36,746 nucleotides of DNA from Synechococcales cyanobacterium bin31.maxbin.ball.101 (GCA_013298165.1 JAAFJU010000034.1:1-36746), one strand, 5' to 3'. Shown: positions 1-8,794, counted from the first letter of the stretch. Made by a program: numbers and translations. Notes: a model not told the origin generated them from the sequence alone.

Positions 1-1134
1 GATCGCTCCCACAGATGACTCCTCACGCAAGACCAGACCTTGGATTAGCCCCCAACCCCGTGACTTCTCTAGCACTTCAGGATAGGTTGCGACCAGATGA
101 GCCAGTCCTTGTGTCAGTTGTTCGCCCCGTTGACGTACATTGTCCAGCAGGTTTTCAGCTTCTACATGGTGGCAGACAGCCAAGGCAACACCACATACGA
201 AGGGATTACCCCCAAACGTACTAGCATGATCCCCAGGCTGGAAGACATTGCAGGATTCCTTACAGAGCAAGGCTCCAATGGGGATTCCACCCCCTAATCC
301 TTTAGCCGATGTGAAGATATCCGGCTCGATCCCCAGGTTTTCATAGCCCCAGAGTTTGCCCGATCGGCCCATGCCCACTTGAACTTCGTCGAGAATTAAC
401 AAAATCCCCTTTTCATCACAAATTTGGCGGACCCGTTGGAAGTAGTCCCGATCGCCGGGATTAACCCCGCCTTCGCCCTGCAACGGCTCTAGCATAATTG
501 CGGCAACCTGAGGCTGCTGGGCATCGAGTTCAGCGATTAAGGCTTCTAGGGCAGCAATATCGTTGTAGGGAACGTAGGAAAATCCTGGGACTAACGGCGA
601 AAAATTCTTTTGATATTTGGGCTGCCCGGTGGCTGTGACAGTTGCTAAGGTTCGACCGTGGAAGCTTGCTTGAGCTGTGATAACGACAGGATTTTCAATA
701 CCACGCTTGACGTGAGCATACTTACGAGCGAGTTTGATTGCGCCTTCGTTAGCTTCCGCACCGGAATTGCAGAAGAAGGCCCGATCGGCGCAGGAGCGAT
801 CGACCAGCCACTGCGCTAATTCTCCCTGCTGAGGGATGTAATAAAGATTAGAGACATGGTGCAGCGTTTGCATCTGTCGGGTGACAGCTTCGACCATGAC
901 GGGATGAGCATGACCCAGCGTACAGGTCGCGATCCCCGCTACAAAGTCCAGATACACCTTACCCCGATCGTCCCAAACACGACAGCCATCTCCGCGCACC
1001 AACGTCAGTGGAAATCGACCGTAGGTTGTCATCACATACTCGTCGAATTGAGTCGTGTTAAATGGGGCCGGAAACCCAAAGTCAGCGACAAGATTGGGTT
1101 TGACATCAGGGTTTACAAGGGGTTCTGAAATCAC
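1..1134 (-). CDS. argD: Acetylornithine aminotransferase, 3'-truncated by window edge
   Basis: PLP-dependent class III aminotransferase that converts N-acetylglutamate semialdehyde to N2-acetylornithine in cytosolic arginine synthesis. The reverse-strand frame is open from a GTG at 1134 to base 1, giving 378 codons; the family is usually about 400-430 residues, so about 50 C-terminal residues lie outside. Visible signatures are EYVMTTYGRFPL and FVAGIATCTLGHAHP near the N-terminus, CNSGAEANEGAIKLAR (cofactor phosphate region), ASFHGRTLAT, ILDEVQVGMGRSGK, and the Schiff-base lysine in SAKGLGGGIPIG (about K278). The GTG start is chosen because an in-frame TAA lies about 45 bases upstream, no ATG falls between them, and a GAGG sits about 9 bases before it. 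Related omega-aminotransferases (succinylornithine, 4-aminobutyrate) are less likely given the close match to cyanobacterial ArgD. Confidence 0.9.
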   Translation of the reverse strand, partial: MISEPLVNPDVKPNLVADFGFPAPFNTTQFDEYVMTTYGRFPLTLVRGDGCRVWDDRGKVYLDFVAGIATCTLGHAHPVMVEAVTRQMQTLHHVSNLYYIPQQGELAQWLVDRSCADRAFFCNSGAEANEGAIKLARKYAHVKRGIENPVVITAQASFHGRTLATVTATGQPKYQKNFSPLVPGFSYVPYNDIAALEALIAELDAQQPQVAAIMLEPLQGEGGVNPGDRDYFQRVRQICDEKGILLILDEVQVGMGRSGKLWGYENLGIEPDIFTSAKGLGGGIPIGALLCKESCNVFQPGDHASTFGGNPFVCGVALAVCHHVEAENLLDNVRQRGEQLTQGLAHLVATYPEVLEKSRGWGLIQGLVLREESSVGAI

Positions 1135-1195
1135 TGCTTTGGGGACCTCAAGGGATGGATATATGGAACATTTTTAGAACGATGAAACCCTTGAT

Positions 1196-1405
1196 TTACA
1201 GGGATTCTAGTGCGCCAGCGGGAACATCACGCCAAGATGCGACGATCGACATACGGACTGACCAACCCGCAGATTTCTGCTGTTGAGTGAGGTTGGATTC
1301 AAAGGAGTTTCGACAGTCGATCGCCTGTTGTTCATTACAACAGGCAATACAGGCATAGAGCAGTCCACTTGGATCCAACTGCTCATTGACCCAGATCTTT
1401 GCCAT
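1196..1405 (-). CDS. Small conserved cyanobacterial protein, unknown function
   Basis: A 69-residue soluble protein beginning MAKIWVNEQLDPSG, with a Cys cluster YACIACCNEQQ at about residues 17-27 and another Cys near 31. The ATG at 1405 follows a good GGAGG ribosome-binding site about 10 bases upstream, which supports it as a real gene. It lies between the sigma factor gene and argD on the same strand, 61 bases ahead of argD. The sequence resembles short conserved cyanobacterial proteins, but I cannot assign a function. The closely spaced cysteines could bind metal; this is inference. Confidence 0.7.
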   Translation of the reverse strand: MAKIWVNEQLDPSGLLYACIACCNEQQAIDCRNSFESNLTQQQKSAGWSVRMSIVASWRDVPAGALESL

Positions 1406-1480
1406 TAGCTTGCCCTCCAGAAATTGGTATGCGATATGACAATAACAATCTCTATTGTAGGACGGAATACAAGGCTTACT

Positions 1481-1500
1481 GTAGGAAATTGTAGGAAATT
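1481..1500. repeat. 10-bp tandem duplication GTAGGAAATT x2
   Basis: GTAGGAAATT occurs twice back to back between the sigma factor gene and the small downstream gene, and a related TTGTAGGA lies about 25 bases to the left. It may be a regulatory site or a replication-slippage product; nothing decides between them. Confidence 0.5.
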
Positions 1501-1546
1501 TAATCAGGCAGCCTTGTTTCTATCGAGGGAATTTAATAGCTATCAA

Positions 1547-2821
1547 TCAAGCTAACCAACCCTTTAAGCGTTCTGCAACCTGAGGACGACGGAGCTTTCG
1601 CATAGCTTTACTCTGAATCTGTCGAACTCGTTCACGGGACAAACTAAACGCACAACCAACTTCTTCAAGCGTACAGGGTTTGCTGGTTGATAAGCCGTAC
1701 CGAAGAGAAATCACATCTTTCTCCCGTTCCGTCAGAACAGTATTCAAAATCTCAGAGACCTCTTGGCGCATAGCCGATTCACTAATTTTCTCTTCAGGAG
1801 ATTGACCATTGTGGTCTTCCAATAGATCCAGAAGTTCTGTATCTTCGCCTTTACCAACGCGGTGGTTCAGAGAAAGAGACTGGCGTCGAATCTGCTGGAG
1901 GTATCGAAGTTGCTCGACAGTTGAGTCTAGGGCTTGGGCTAGCTCCTGTTCCTGAGGATTACGGCCAAGATCTCGGCGCAGTTCTCGTTGAGCGCGCTTT
2001 AGCTTATTGAGCTTTTCAACAATGTGGATGGGGAGGCGAATGGTACGAGCGTCGTTGGCGATCGTTCGGGTAATGCCCTGTCTGATCCACCAGTAGGCAT
2101 AAGTAGAGAATTTATAGCCCTTGTCTGGATCAAACTTCTCTGTGGCCCGATGTAATCCCAAAGCCCCTTCCTGGATCAAATCCAGAAAGGGAATGCCTCG
2201 ATTGAGATAACGTTTTGCAATGGAGACCACAAGACGAAGGTTCGATCGGACCATTTTGCGCTTGGCCACGCGACTGCTGTGTAGCTTAATCTCAAATTGT
2301 CGTTTACTAAGCTGGAAATGAGCAGCAAGTTCGTCTTGAGTGATAGACCGTCCGAGAGTTTCTGATTGTTCCTTCCGAACCTTTTCGACGTCAACGGCGT
2401 AACGAATTTTTCGAGCGAGTTCAATTTCTTCATCCCCGCGCAGTAGAGGGTAGCGAGCCATATCTTTGAAAAAAGCGCCCACTGCGTCATCACTAATATT
2501 GCGACTGTAGCCTTGGAGCGATCGTTTTTCAGTTGCTTCAGACTCTTCTCCAGGCTCATCTTCACGACTTTCTAGTAGCTCTAGTTCTACCTCTAGAAGC
2601 GTGTTCTCTATTTCTGAGGAAAAACTGTCAGGGACTGAATCGTCAAATGGTTCTGAAAGGATTTCAGGTTCGGACTCGACTGAATTTACTAAGAGTTGTG
2701 TGGATGACCAAAGTTTTTTTTCTGATTGTTGATTTAAGGGATGGGTATTGGCGACTTGTCCTTCTAAATCATCTAAAATAGCGATTGAATGGGTATCTTT
2801 GGCAAGTTTAATTGGGTTCAT
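1547..2821 (-). CDS. sigC: Group 2 RNA polymerase sigma factor, SigC-like
   Basis: Sigma-70 family factor of 424 residues that directs RNA polymerase to promoters. An acidic variable N-terminus (about 50-100, rich in Glu and Asp) is followed by region 1.2 (about 111-142, DDAVGAFFKDMARYPLL), regions 2.1-2.4 (about 190-265, including FLDLIQEGALGLHRATEKFD and YAYWWIRQGITRTIANDART), region 3 (about 266-345) and region 4 with the helix-turn-helix TLEEVGCAFSLSRERVRQI (about 384-402). The N-terminus is too short and different for the principal SigA. The LLDLLEDHNGQSPEEK stretch and DDAVGAFFKDMARYPLL resemble cyanobacterial SigC, so I favour that subgroup; SigB, SigD or SigE type is possible. The ATG at 2821 has AGAGGA about 9 bases upstream. 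It is divergent from priA. Confidence 0.85.
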   Translation of the reverse strand: MNPIKLAKDTHSIAILDDLEGQVANTHPLNQQSEKKLWSSTQLLVNSVESEPEILSEPFDDSVPDSFSSEIENTLLEVELELLESREDEPGEESEATEKRSLQGYSRNISDDAVGAFFKDMARYPLLRGDEEIELARKIRYAVDVEKVRKEQSETLGRSITQDELAAHFQLSKRQFEIKLHSSRVAKRKMVRSNLRLVVSIAKRYLNRGIPFLDLIQEGALGLHRATEKFDPDKGYKFSTYAYWWIRQGITRTIANDARTIRLPIHIVEKLNKLKRAQRELRRDLGRNPQEQELAQALDSTVEQLRYLQQIRRQSLSLNHRVGKGEDTELLDLLEDHNGQSPEEKISESAMRQEVSEILNTVLTEREKDVISLRYGLSTSKPCTLEEVGCAFSLSRERVRQIQSKAMRKLRRPQVAERLKGWLA

Positions 2822-3138
2822 TTTTCAAATTCCTCTATTAAAATGGGGCAACTGGCAAAGATAGATTGAGGGGGGTAATAATATTGGTTTTAGTTTTGTC
2901 GAAAGGGGTTGGATAATATGTGGTGTAGCTAAGTTGTCAACGATCGTGAAAATAGTTGGTGAAATGAGGATCTGATTTTCTCAGTCCTTATAGAATGAGT
3001 TTAGTAACGTCGAAGACGAAATTACCGATCGTATTTAAAGATTCCATAACTTTATTTAGCATTCTGTTCTGATTTAAAATTTCTTTTCTAGGTTTTCTTA
3101 AGGTTTGCAATGAAGTTTTAAGGTAGGAATACGTCTTA
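2822..3138. other. Divergent intergenic region sigC/priA
   Basis: This AT-rich spacer of 317 bases must hold the promoters of both divergent genes. TTAAGGT occurs twice on the plus strand (3098-3104 and 3118-3124), with starts 20 bases apart, just before the priA start. AGGA about 10 bases before 3139 could serve as ribosome-binding site. I see no ORF or RNA gene in it. Confidence 0.5.
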
Positions 3139-5592
3139 ATGGAGAGCGATCGGGGTGAGGTTCGAACCTGGGTTCAGGTGCTTGTAGACTGTCCAGGGGC
3201 GCAGGGACTCTATACCTATGAAGTTCCAAAAGATTTGATTGTGGCAGTGGGGGATGTGTTGTCGGTTCCGTTTGGGGCGCAACAGGTGGGGGCGATCGTT
3301 TTATCGGTTGGGGATCAGCCTGAGTTGGCTCAGGGGATGGATTTGGGGCAGGTCAAATTCGTTGAAGCGGTGGTGAGTTCGGGCTTTTTTCCAGAGCATT
3401 ATTGGGCGTTGCTGCATCAGGTGGCGGTCTATTATCAGACCCCGTTGATGCAGGTGGTGCGGGCCGCGTTGCCGCCAGGATTGTTGTCTCGATCGCAGCG
3501 ACGCTTGAAACTACGTTTGGATTTGGCGAAGGGTGAGTTTACTGTGACGCCGATCGCTCAGAAGGTGATCAATCTGCTATCTGAGAGTAAAACTGGCGAC
3601 TATTCTTGGCGATTTGTGCAGCAGAAGGTGAAGGGCTTAAGTAAGGCCGTGCAGGAGTTGGTGCGCTTGGGGTTGGTCGAGAGCTATCTGCAACCGCCGG
3701 AGTCTGTGAAGCCTAAACAGCAGATGGCAGTGACGTTGGTTTTGGATCCGGGGAGTGACGTTTGGGCGGAGTTGAGCGATCGGCATCGGGAGATTTTGGA
3801 TGGTTTAAAGCGCTTGGGCGGGGAAGCCTGGGTGAGTGATTTGAGTCAGCAGGTTAAAACTAGTTCTGGTGTACTGAAAACCTTAGAGAAAAAAGGCTGT
3901 GTGATTCTTCAGTTGCGAGAGGTGTTGCGGCAGGAGGTTCATCCTGTGGGATCAGACCTAAGTAAAGATTTGACGCCTGCGCAGCGATCGGTTTTGCAGG
4001 AGATTCATGGCTGCAAGGGGACGAAGAATTTGTTGCTCCATGGGGTGACGGGATCGGGGAAGACGGAGGTGTATTTGCAGGCGATCGCGCCGCTTTTGAA
4101 TCAAGGGAAGTCGGCGTTGGTGTTGGTGCCGGAGATTGGGTTGACGCCGCAGTTGACCGATCGGTTTCGGGCGCGGTTTGGCGATCGGGTGAAGGTGTAT
4201 CACAGTGCGCTTTCGGAGGGGGAGCGTTATGACACCTGGCGACAGATGCTAAATCGTGAGCCGCAGGTGGTGATCGGGACGCGGAGTGCGATTTTTGCTC
4301 CGTTGTCGAATTTGGGGTTGATTGTGCTTGATGAGGAGCATGATTCGAGTTTTAAACAGGATCAGCCTGCGCCTTGTTACCATGCGCGGACGGTGGCGAC
4401 TTGGCGATCGGAATTAGAACATTGCCCGTTGCTTTTGGGTTCGGCGACGCCTTCCCTGGAATCCTGGTGTGCGGCGAAGTCGGGGTATTTGTCTCTGCCG
4501 ACGAGGGTTTACGATCGGCCTCAGCCGCAGATTGAGGTGGTGGATATGCGGGCGGAGCTGAAGGAGGGGAATCGGTCGATTTTTAGCCGATCGTTGCGGG
4601 ATGGGATTTTGGAGATGAAGGCGAAGGGGCAGCAGGGGATTTTGTTTATTCATCGACGGGGACATAGTAGCCATGTGTCCTGTCGAAGCTGTGGCTATGT
4701 GATGGAATGCCCCAATTGTGATGTTTCGCTGTCCTATCACCATACCCATGAGACTGCGGCGGAGCTGTTGCGCTGTCATTATTGTGGGTTTACGCAGCTT
4801 CAGCCAAAGGTTTGTCCGGTGTGTAGTTCCATTTATTTCAAGCATTTTGGCAGTGGGACGCAGCGGGTGACGCAGGCGTTGGCGGCGGAATTTCCTGAGG
4901 TGCGGTTTTTACGCTTTGATAGCGATACGACGAGGACGAAGGGGGCGCATCGGAGTTTGCTGGATCAGTTTGGGCGTGGGCAGGCGGATCTGTTGGTGGG
5001 GACGCAGATGTTGACGAAGGGCTTGGATTTGCCGCAGGTGACGCTGGTGGGGATTGTGGCGGCGGATGGACTGTTGCATTTGCAGGATTTTCGATCGGCG
5101 GAGCGGGCTTGTCAGACGCTGTTGCAGGTGGCGGGGCGATCGGGACGGGGTAGCGATCCGGGGCAGGTGATTTTGCAGACCTATAGTCCGGAGCATCCGG
5201 TGATTGATGCGGTGGTGGCTCAGGATTATGGGGCGTTTGTGCGATCGGAGTTGGAGATCCGCAAGCTAATGCGATATCCGCCGTTGGGGTGGGTGATTTT
5301 GATTCGGTTGAGTAGTCCGGAGGCGATCGCGGTGCAGAAGGCGGCGGCGCGGGTGGCGGGGTTGTTGCAGAGTTCGGCGAAGGGACAGTATGAGGTGTTG
5401 GGTCCGTCTCCGGCGATGGTGTTACGGGTGGCGCAGCGCTATCGGTGGCAGGTGTTGTTGAAGGGAGAGACGGTGGGGAAAACCAAAGGCGCGACTTCCA
5501 CACCTGTGGAACTTTGTGTTGAGGAGTTGCGATCGGTCTGTGGTCAGGGGGTGAGTGTGACGATCGATGTGGATCCGGTGAATTTTATGTGA
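3139..5592 (+). CDS. priA: Primosomal protein N' (replication restart helicase PriA)
   Basis: An 817-residue superfamily 2 3'-5' DNA helicase that recognises abandoned replication forks and reloads the replicative helicase. The N-terminal DNA-binding domain starts within about 15 residues of the ATG (VQVLVDCPGAQGLYTY). The helicase core shows Walker A GVTGSGKT at 302-309, DEEH at 398-401, GSATPSLESW, and motif VI-like QVAGRSGRG. The PriA-specific zinc-binding insert runs from about 515 to 562 with CxxC pairs (CRSCGY, CPNC, CHYCG, CPVC), and LVGTQMLTKGLDLP follows. Length is somewhat greater than E. coli PriA (732) and typical for cyanobacteria. The ATG at 3139 is the first in frame, with AGGA upstream. 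Highly GATCG-rich, like core genes here. Confidence 0.96.
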   Translation: MESDRGEVRTWVQVLVDCPGAQGLYTYEVPKDLIVAVGDVLSVPFGAQQVGAIVLSVGDQPELAQGMDLGQVKFVEAVVSSGFFPEHYWALLHQVAVYYQTPLMQVVRAALPPGLLSRSQRRLKLRLDLAKGEFTVTPIAQKVINLLSESKTGDYSWRFVQQKVKGLSKAVQELVRLGLVESYLQPPESVKPKQQMAVTLVLDPGSDVWAELSDRHREILDGLKRLGGEAWVSDLSQQVKTSSGVLKTLEKKGCVILQLREVLRQEVHPVGSDLSKDLTPAQRSVLQEIHGCKGTKNLLLHGVTGSGKTEVYLQAIAPLLNQGKSALVLVPEIGLTPQLTDRFRARFGDRVKVYHSALSEGERYDTWRQMLNREPQVVIGTRSAIFAPLSNLGLIVLDEEHDSSFKQDQPAPCYHARTVATWRSELEHCPLLLGSATPSLESWCAAKSGYLSLPTRVYDRPQPQIEVVDMRAELKEGNRSIFSRSLRDGILEMKAKGQQGILFIHRRGHSSHVSCRSCGYVMECPNCDVSLSYHHTHETAAELLRCHYCGFTQLQPKVCPVCSSIYFKHFGSGTQRVTQALAAEFPEVRFLRFDSDTTRTKGAHRSLLDQFGRGQADLLVGTQMLTKGLDLPQVTLVGIVAADGLLHLQDFRSAERACQTLLQVAGRSGRGSDPGQVILQTYSPEHPVIDAVVAQDYGAFVRSELEIRKLMRYPPLGWVILIRLSSPEAIAVQKAAARVAGLLQSSAKGQYEVLGPSPAMVLRVAQRYRWQVLLKGETVGKTKGATSTPVELCVEELRSVCGQGVSVTIDVDPVNFM

Positions 5593-5597
5593 TCGGT

Positions 5598-5635
5598 TGG
5601 GGCGGTCTGAAATAATTTATTGGCGAACTGCCCCA
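5598..5635. terminator. Hairpin between convergent priA and Rpn-family gene
   Basis: TGGGGCGGT at 5598-5606 pairs with ACTGCCCCA at 5627-5635 (9 bp with one G-U) around a 20-base AT-rich loop, directly after the priA stop and before the end of the convergent gene. It could terminate in both directions. No clear T tract on the plus side, so confidence is moderate. Confidence 0.4.
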
Positions 5636-5652
5636 TTCGGCTATGCGATCGG

Positions 5653-6453
5653 CTATTTCTTCTTTGCCTTGTTTTGTTTCGCGATCGCTTTGACTTGCTC
5701 AACAGAAATACTGAATTTTCGGCCAATTTCTTCAGCGACGACCCCAGCTTCGAGCAACATCGGAATCGCAATCATCATGGTAGCTTCCCTCTCTTCCTCC
5801 TGAATCTCCTGGTAGAACCGGGTTTTCTTCAATTCTGCTTTAGTTCCCAACATGGTTTTAATCTCCTCGCGGCTGAGTTTGGGGAATTTGTGGACGAACA
5901 CCGTTACGATCCATTCTAGAATCCGTTTCTGCTCTATGGCATCCGAATTCTCAGTTTGGGCTTGCTCCAAGATGGCTTTAGCTCGCTCGAACGCCAAGGG
6001 TTTTTTCATGCTGAAGAGCTGAATCAGACTGACTTCTAACGACTGATCGGCGATCGCGGCAGGTAACTCATCCAAATAGACTACCTGAAGTCGTCCTGTA
6101 ACCAGGAAATCTTGATAGTGGATGGGCAGCCCTGGGTCGAACTTCCGCTGGGTGAACAGCATTACGGCACGCCAATCGTTGACTGGGGTTTGATCGCGCA
6201 GGTACATGAAAATCTTGGCGAAGAAGCTCGGGTAGACTTCATTTTTGCGATCGAGGTAGCCTTGAGCTTCGACAAAGGCGATCGGACTTTTGATTGATTG
6301 GGGGAGCAAGATACCATCGGCGCGGAGGCTGGTTTGTTTGATCTCGTAGCTTCCGAAGGTGTACGTGGCTTTGGGGGCTTTTTCACCCAGTAGCTCGAAC
6401 AGGACTTTGGGCTTTTCTGAGAAAAGTCGATAGAAGAGTGAATCGGTTTCCAT
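5653..6453 (-). CDS. Rpn/DUF2887-family PD-(D/E)XK nuclease-like protein
   Basis: A 266-residue protein of the cyanobacterial Rpn-like (transposase_31-related, DUF2887) family, which is often multicopy. The N-terminal part carries a restriction-endonuclease-like core: RADGILL with Asp46 and FVEAQGY with Glu62 and Gln64 (E-x-Q in place of E-x-K), followed by DWRAVMLFTQRKFDPG. The last 30 residues, EEIGRKFSISVEQVKAIAKQ, resemble a short helix-turn-helix or coiled tail common in this family. The ATG at 6453 opens METDSLFYRLF, a conserved start for the family. Known relatives (E. coli RpnA) are DNA endonucleases that promote recombination; activity here is inferred. It is convergent with priA. 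Confidence 0.8.
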   Translation of the reverse strand: METDSLFYRLFSEKPKVLFELLGEKAPKATYTFGSYEIKQTSLRADGILLPQSIKSPIAFVEAQGYLDRKNEVYPSFFAKIFMYLRDQTPVNDWRAVMLFTQRKFDPGLPIHYQDFLVTGRLQVVYLDELPAAIADQSLEVSLIQLFSMKKPLAFERAKAILEQAQTENSDAIEQKRILEWIVTVFVHKFPKLSREEIKTMLGTKAELKKTRFYQEIQEEEREATMMIAIPMLLEAGVVAEEIGRKFSISVEQVKAIAKQNKAKKK

Positions 6454-6545
6454 TCCAAAACTCTAGAGAGGAGCAGCTTGTAGGATATCGCTGAAAGCCG
6501 AACTTGTGGGTTATGTGTGAAAATGGCGATCGTACTTGAAAGGAA

Positions 6546-7136
6546 CTATCGTCCTGCTGTTAAAACTTGTTCTACTGTCAGGTTTAGCGCTGGAAACATG
6601 GGAGAAACAATTGGTTCATTGCCCACAAATTGCTCAACTTCGTAGATGTCCCCATTGAGTGTTAGGACTCTGACCCATTGACGATCGGGGTCCACTTGCC
6701 AAAACTCAGGAATGCCACGATCGGCGTACTCAATCGGCTTTTGAACGTAGTCGCGTTGGTAATTGTCGGTAGATTCGGTGCCGGGGGAGACGACTTCAAT
6801 GATGAGGAGTGGGTTGGGTTCGTTTTGTTTGAGGCAGGCTTCGGTGCGGTCGGCGATCGCGGTGGCAGAGTCTTCTGAATGGATGATTAGATCGGGGTCG
6901 CGAGCGGTGACATATCGACTTGGAACTTCAATTTTTTGTTTAAATCCGATGCGATAGCTAAGGATTCCCATTTGGATGAAGTACCCGAACAGAAACCCTG
7001 CAATCCAGTTATTAATCGTACTTTCAGCCCCCATCTCAACTAATACCCCATCCACGAGTTCATAGCGTCTTTCGGTTCCGTCATCGTAGGTGAGGAATTC
7101 GGTTAAGGTCATGCGTCGGTCGGTTGCGATCGTCAT
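6546..7136 (-). CDS. Uma2-family (DUF820) putative endonuclease
   Basis: A 196-residue protein of the Uma2 family, hugely expanded in cyanobacteria and built on a PD-(D/E)XK fold. Recognisable parts are MTLTEFLTYDD, YELVDGVLVEM (about 25-35), ARDPDLIIHSED with Asp82, LLIIEVVSPGT with Glu114, and KPIEYADRGIPEFWQVDP (about 133-150). These match the catalytic Asp and Glu and the conserved Tyr-Gly/Pro-Glu-Phe-Trp block. The ATG at 7136 is well placed. Biological role is unknown; members are presumed nucleases of mobile or defence origin, but none of that is shown here. It is 92 bases upstream of the Rpn-like gene on the same strand. Confidence 0.85.
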   Translation of the reverse strand: MTIATDRRMTLTEFLTYDDGTERRYELVDGVLVEMGAESTINNWIAGFLFGYFIQMGILSYRIGFKQKIEVPSRYVTARDPDLIIHSEDSATAIADRTEACLKQNEPNPLLIIEVVSPGTESTDNYQRDYVQKPIEYADRGIPEFWQVDPDRQWVRVLTLNGDIYEVEQFVGNEPIVSPMFPALNLTVEQVLTAGR

Positions 7137-7211
7137 CGTTCACCTCTCTAGATTGCGCTATTTCATCATATCTAAAACTCGATCGCTTGTTGTGTGGGAG
7201 GGACGATCGGT

Positions 7212-7327
7212 TGGGCTTCGGCTCAGCTCAGCCCGCAAAGACCTTTGTTGGTTTGATCCTAAGACGAGGGTTGAGCGGAGCCGAAACCCGGCTAGGTTCA
7301 CACTGAGCTTTGAGCAGAGTCGAAACC
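7212..7327. repeat. Dispersed palindromic repeat, copy A
   Basis: This non-coding element begins GGGCTTCGGCTCAGCTCA and contains GTTGAGCGGAGCCGAAACCC (7270-7289). The two blocks are near-perfect inverted copies of each other, so the ends can pair. A diverged third block, TGAGCAGAGTCGAAACCA, ends it. The same sequence recurs at 11716-11862. It resembles the short dispersed repeats seen between genes in many cyanobacteria. It lies between the Uma2 gene and the end of the next minus-strand gene and may act as a terminator. Confidence 0.75.
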
Positions 7328-7342
7328 AATATTTTTAAATCA

Positions 7343-8290
7343 TTAAATCGATCGATTGAGTTCTACTAATTCAGAGGCTGCTTGCTTGACTTGATCGTAA
7401 AATATTTGTCTCGTTCTTGATTGTGCTGATAGTGAGATTAAGCTGAAAATAGGAGACTGTACATATTTTGTCGTATATGGATAGGAACTCAAATATATAT
7501 TAAGAGTTCTCAGTTGAGAATGGTAAGGCTTGAGTTGCATATGTAAACCGTTTGCTCTCCCATCCTCCCTCATAAATTCAGGTTGATAATTTGGACTACT
7601 AGGATGTAGAAGACAATCCCACTGTTGACTTCGTTGAATGGTGATACCACTGCGAAACATACCCCAAAGCTCATGTATTCGTTCTACTAACCTAGGTTCA
7701 GCTTGTGATGGCACAGGAATAGCACCTGGAGATGCGATCGGTTTATTACTATAAAACCTTGTGGATTCTTCTAAGAATGTTCGTCTCTCCGCTGCTCTTT
7801 TTTGCTGATGTTTTCTAATACTTTCTTCTACAATGCTAGGACTAATATTTTCCTTTTTACCTACATCACGGACCTGATAGTAGAATGATGCGTCGAAATC
7901 TTGCTGACCTTTTAGGTTCATTGGATTATTCAGTAGTATAGGGTGCTCATAATAACAACTCTTGATATACTCCGTCATCCAGAGTTCCCACGACTCTAGA
8001 GTTAAACCTTGCGATCGTAGAGAGTGGTCGCCGTCTGAATGCTGATAATAAGTACTTGTCTGTAGGCCATCAATCTCTAGAACCCAAATTAGAAAATCAA
8101 TATGTGAGTTGTATTGGCATCCACATGACCAAGATGGTGATGCATCATCTACGTTAAAGGTAAAAAAGTTCATGACTTTACAACCTGTAAATAATTTTTG
8201 TCTACAAACATGGCAAATTTCAGTTTTTGAGCGATAAATAAATAGATCGTAATCCCTAGTATAACGCTCCGGACAGTTTTTGATTGGCAA
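7343..8290 (-). CDS. Unknown Cys-rich protein, uncertain start
   Basis: A 315-residue soluble protein that I do not recognise. The N-terminal 60 residues hold a likely zinc-binding set: CHVC at 26-29, Cys37, and CGC at 56-58. The middle (about 130-165) is charged and helical (SIVEESIRKHQQKRAAERR). The C-terminal third includes QWDCLLHPSSPNYQPEF. The only initiator at this position is TTG (8290) without a Shine-Dalgarno; the frame stays open about 20 codons further upstream to a TGA, with no ATG or GTG, so the real start is unclear or the 5' end is broken. Composition is AT-rich with few HIP1 words, unlike the core genes nearby, suggesting acquisition. Confidence 0.6.
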   Translation of the reverse strand: MPIKNCPERYTRDYDLFIYRSKTEICHVCRQKLFTGCKVMNFFTFNVDDASPSWSCGCQYNSHIDFLIWVLEIDGLQTSTYYQHSDGDHSLRSQGLTLESWELWMTEYIKSCYYEHPILLNNPMNLKGQQDFDASFYYQVRDVGKKENISPSIVEESIRKHQQKRAAERRTFLEESTRFYSNKPIASPGAIPVPSQAEPRLVERIHELWGMFRSGITIQRSQQWDCLLHPSSPNYQPEFMREDGRANGLHMQLKPYHSQLRTLNIYLSSYPYTTKYVQSPIFSLISLSAQSRTRQIFYDQVKQAASELVELNRSI

Positions 8291-8794
8291 CGTTAGAATA
8301 CGGTTCCCGACCTCTGAACCAATGCTTGCTCGAACTATAGAATGCGGGTTTCAACTCACAATTGAAAAATGTGCGGATTATTGCAATAGTCTTTGCTTAC
8401 GCTAGATTTCAGCGCTTGAGTCGAAATTCTGAAAGATTTTCAGTCTTGATTTATTGACAAAAGATTCTTGATTGTTAATGAATGAGGCATAAATTATGGA
8501 ATTATTAAAATAACTGAAATTCCAATGTATTGAAATATTTACTTTTATTAAACTGTCGCGCATCCAAACTGCATGATTACTGCTCTGAAGTCCTTGCTGT
8601 AAGGGGATTCGGTTTTGGAAATTCAAATGATGATTAGAGTAAACTACGTGTTGAACTGATTGACACAAATATAATGTTGTAGGTATTGTTTTGGGAGGCT
8701 TAGTATTTGAATTAATCCAGTATTTTTTAATTTAAATACTTTTAATTTCAATACTTAGTTTCTTAATTACTAAGTAAATGTTGCTGAGAGGTTC
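8291..8794. other. AT-rich non-coding stretch
   Basis: About 500 bases with very low GC and no HIP1 words. The longest frame (8402-8668, minus) has no ribosome-binding site and no recognisable family, so I do not call it. The right end carries two AT-rich inverted repeats listed separately. It may be a decayed gene or recombination scar. Confidence 0.5.
8719..8775. promoter_or_regulatory. Two consecutive AT-rich inverted repeats upstream of exported-protein gene
   Basis: AGTATTT (8719-8725) pairs with AAATACT (8734-8740), and ACTTAGT (8753-8759) pairs with ACTAAGT (8769-8775). They end 19 bases before the ATG of the next gene. They could be operator sites or weak hairpins; chance is possible in such AT-rich DNA. 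Confidence 0.3.

Noticed and set aside
3159-3168. GGTTCGAACC, like a tRNA T-arm
   Set aside because: It lies in the first codons of priA, with no acceptor stem, anticodon arm or CCA-proximal pairing around it.
4838-5503. 221-codon Pro/Ser-rich frame opposite priA
   Set aside because: Shadow of the GC-rich priA coding sequence; low-complexity composition and no start signal.
8402-8668. 88-codon minus-strand frame
   Set aside because: No ribosome-binding site, no recognisable motif, AT-driven composition; it is better taken as chance or a decayed remnant.
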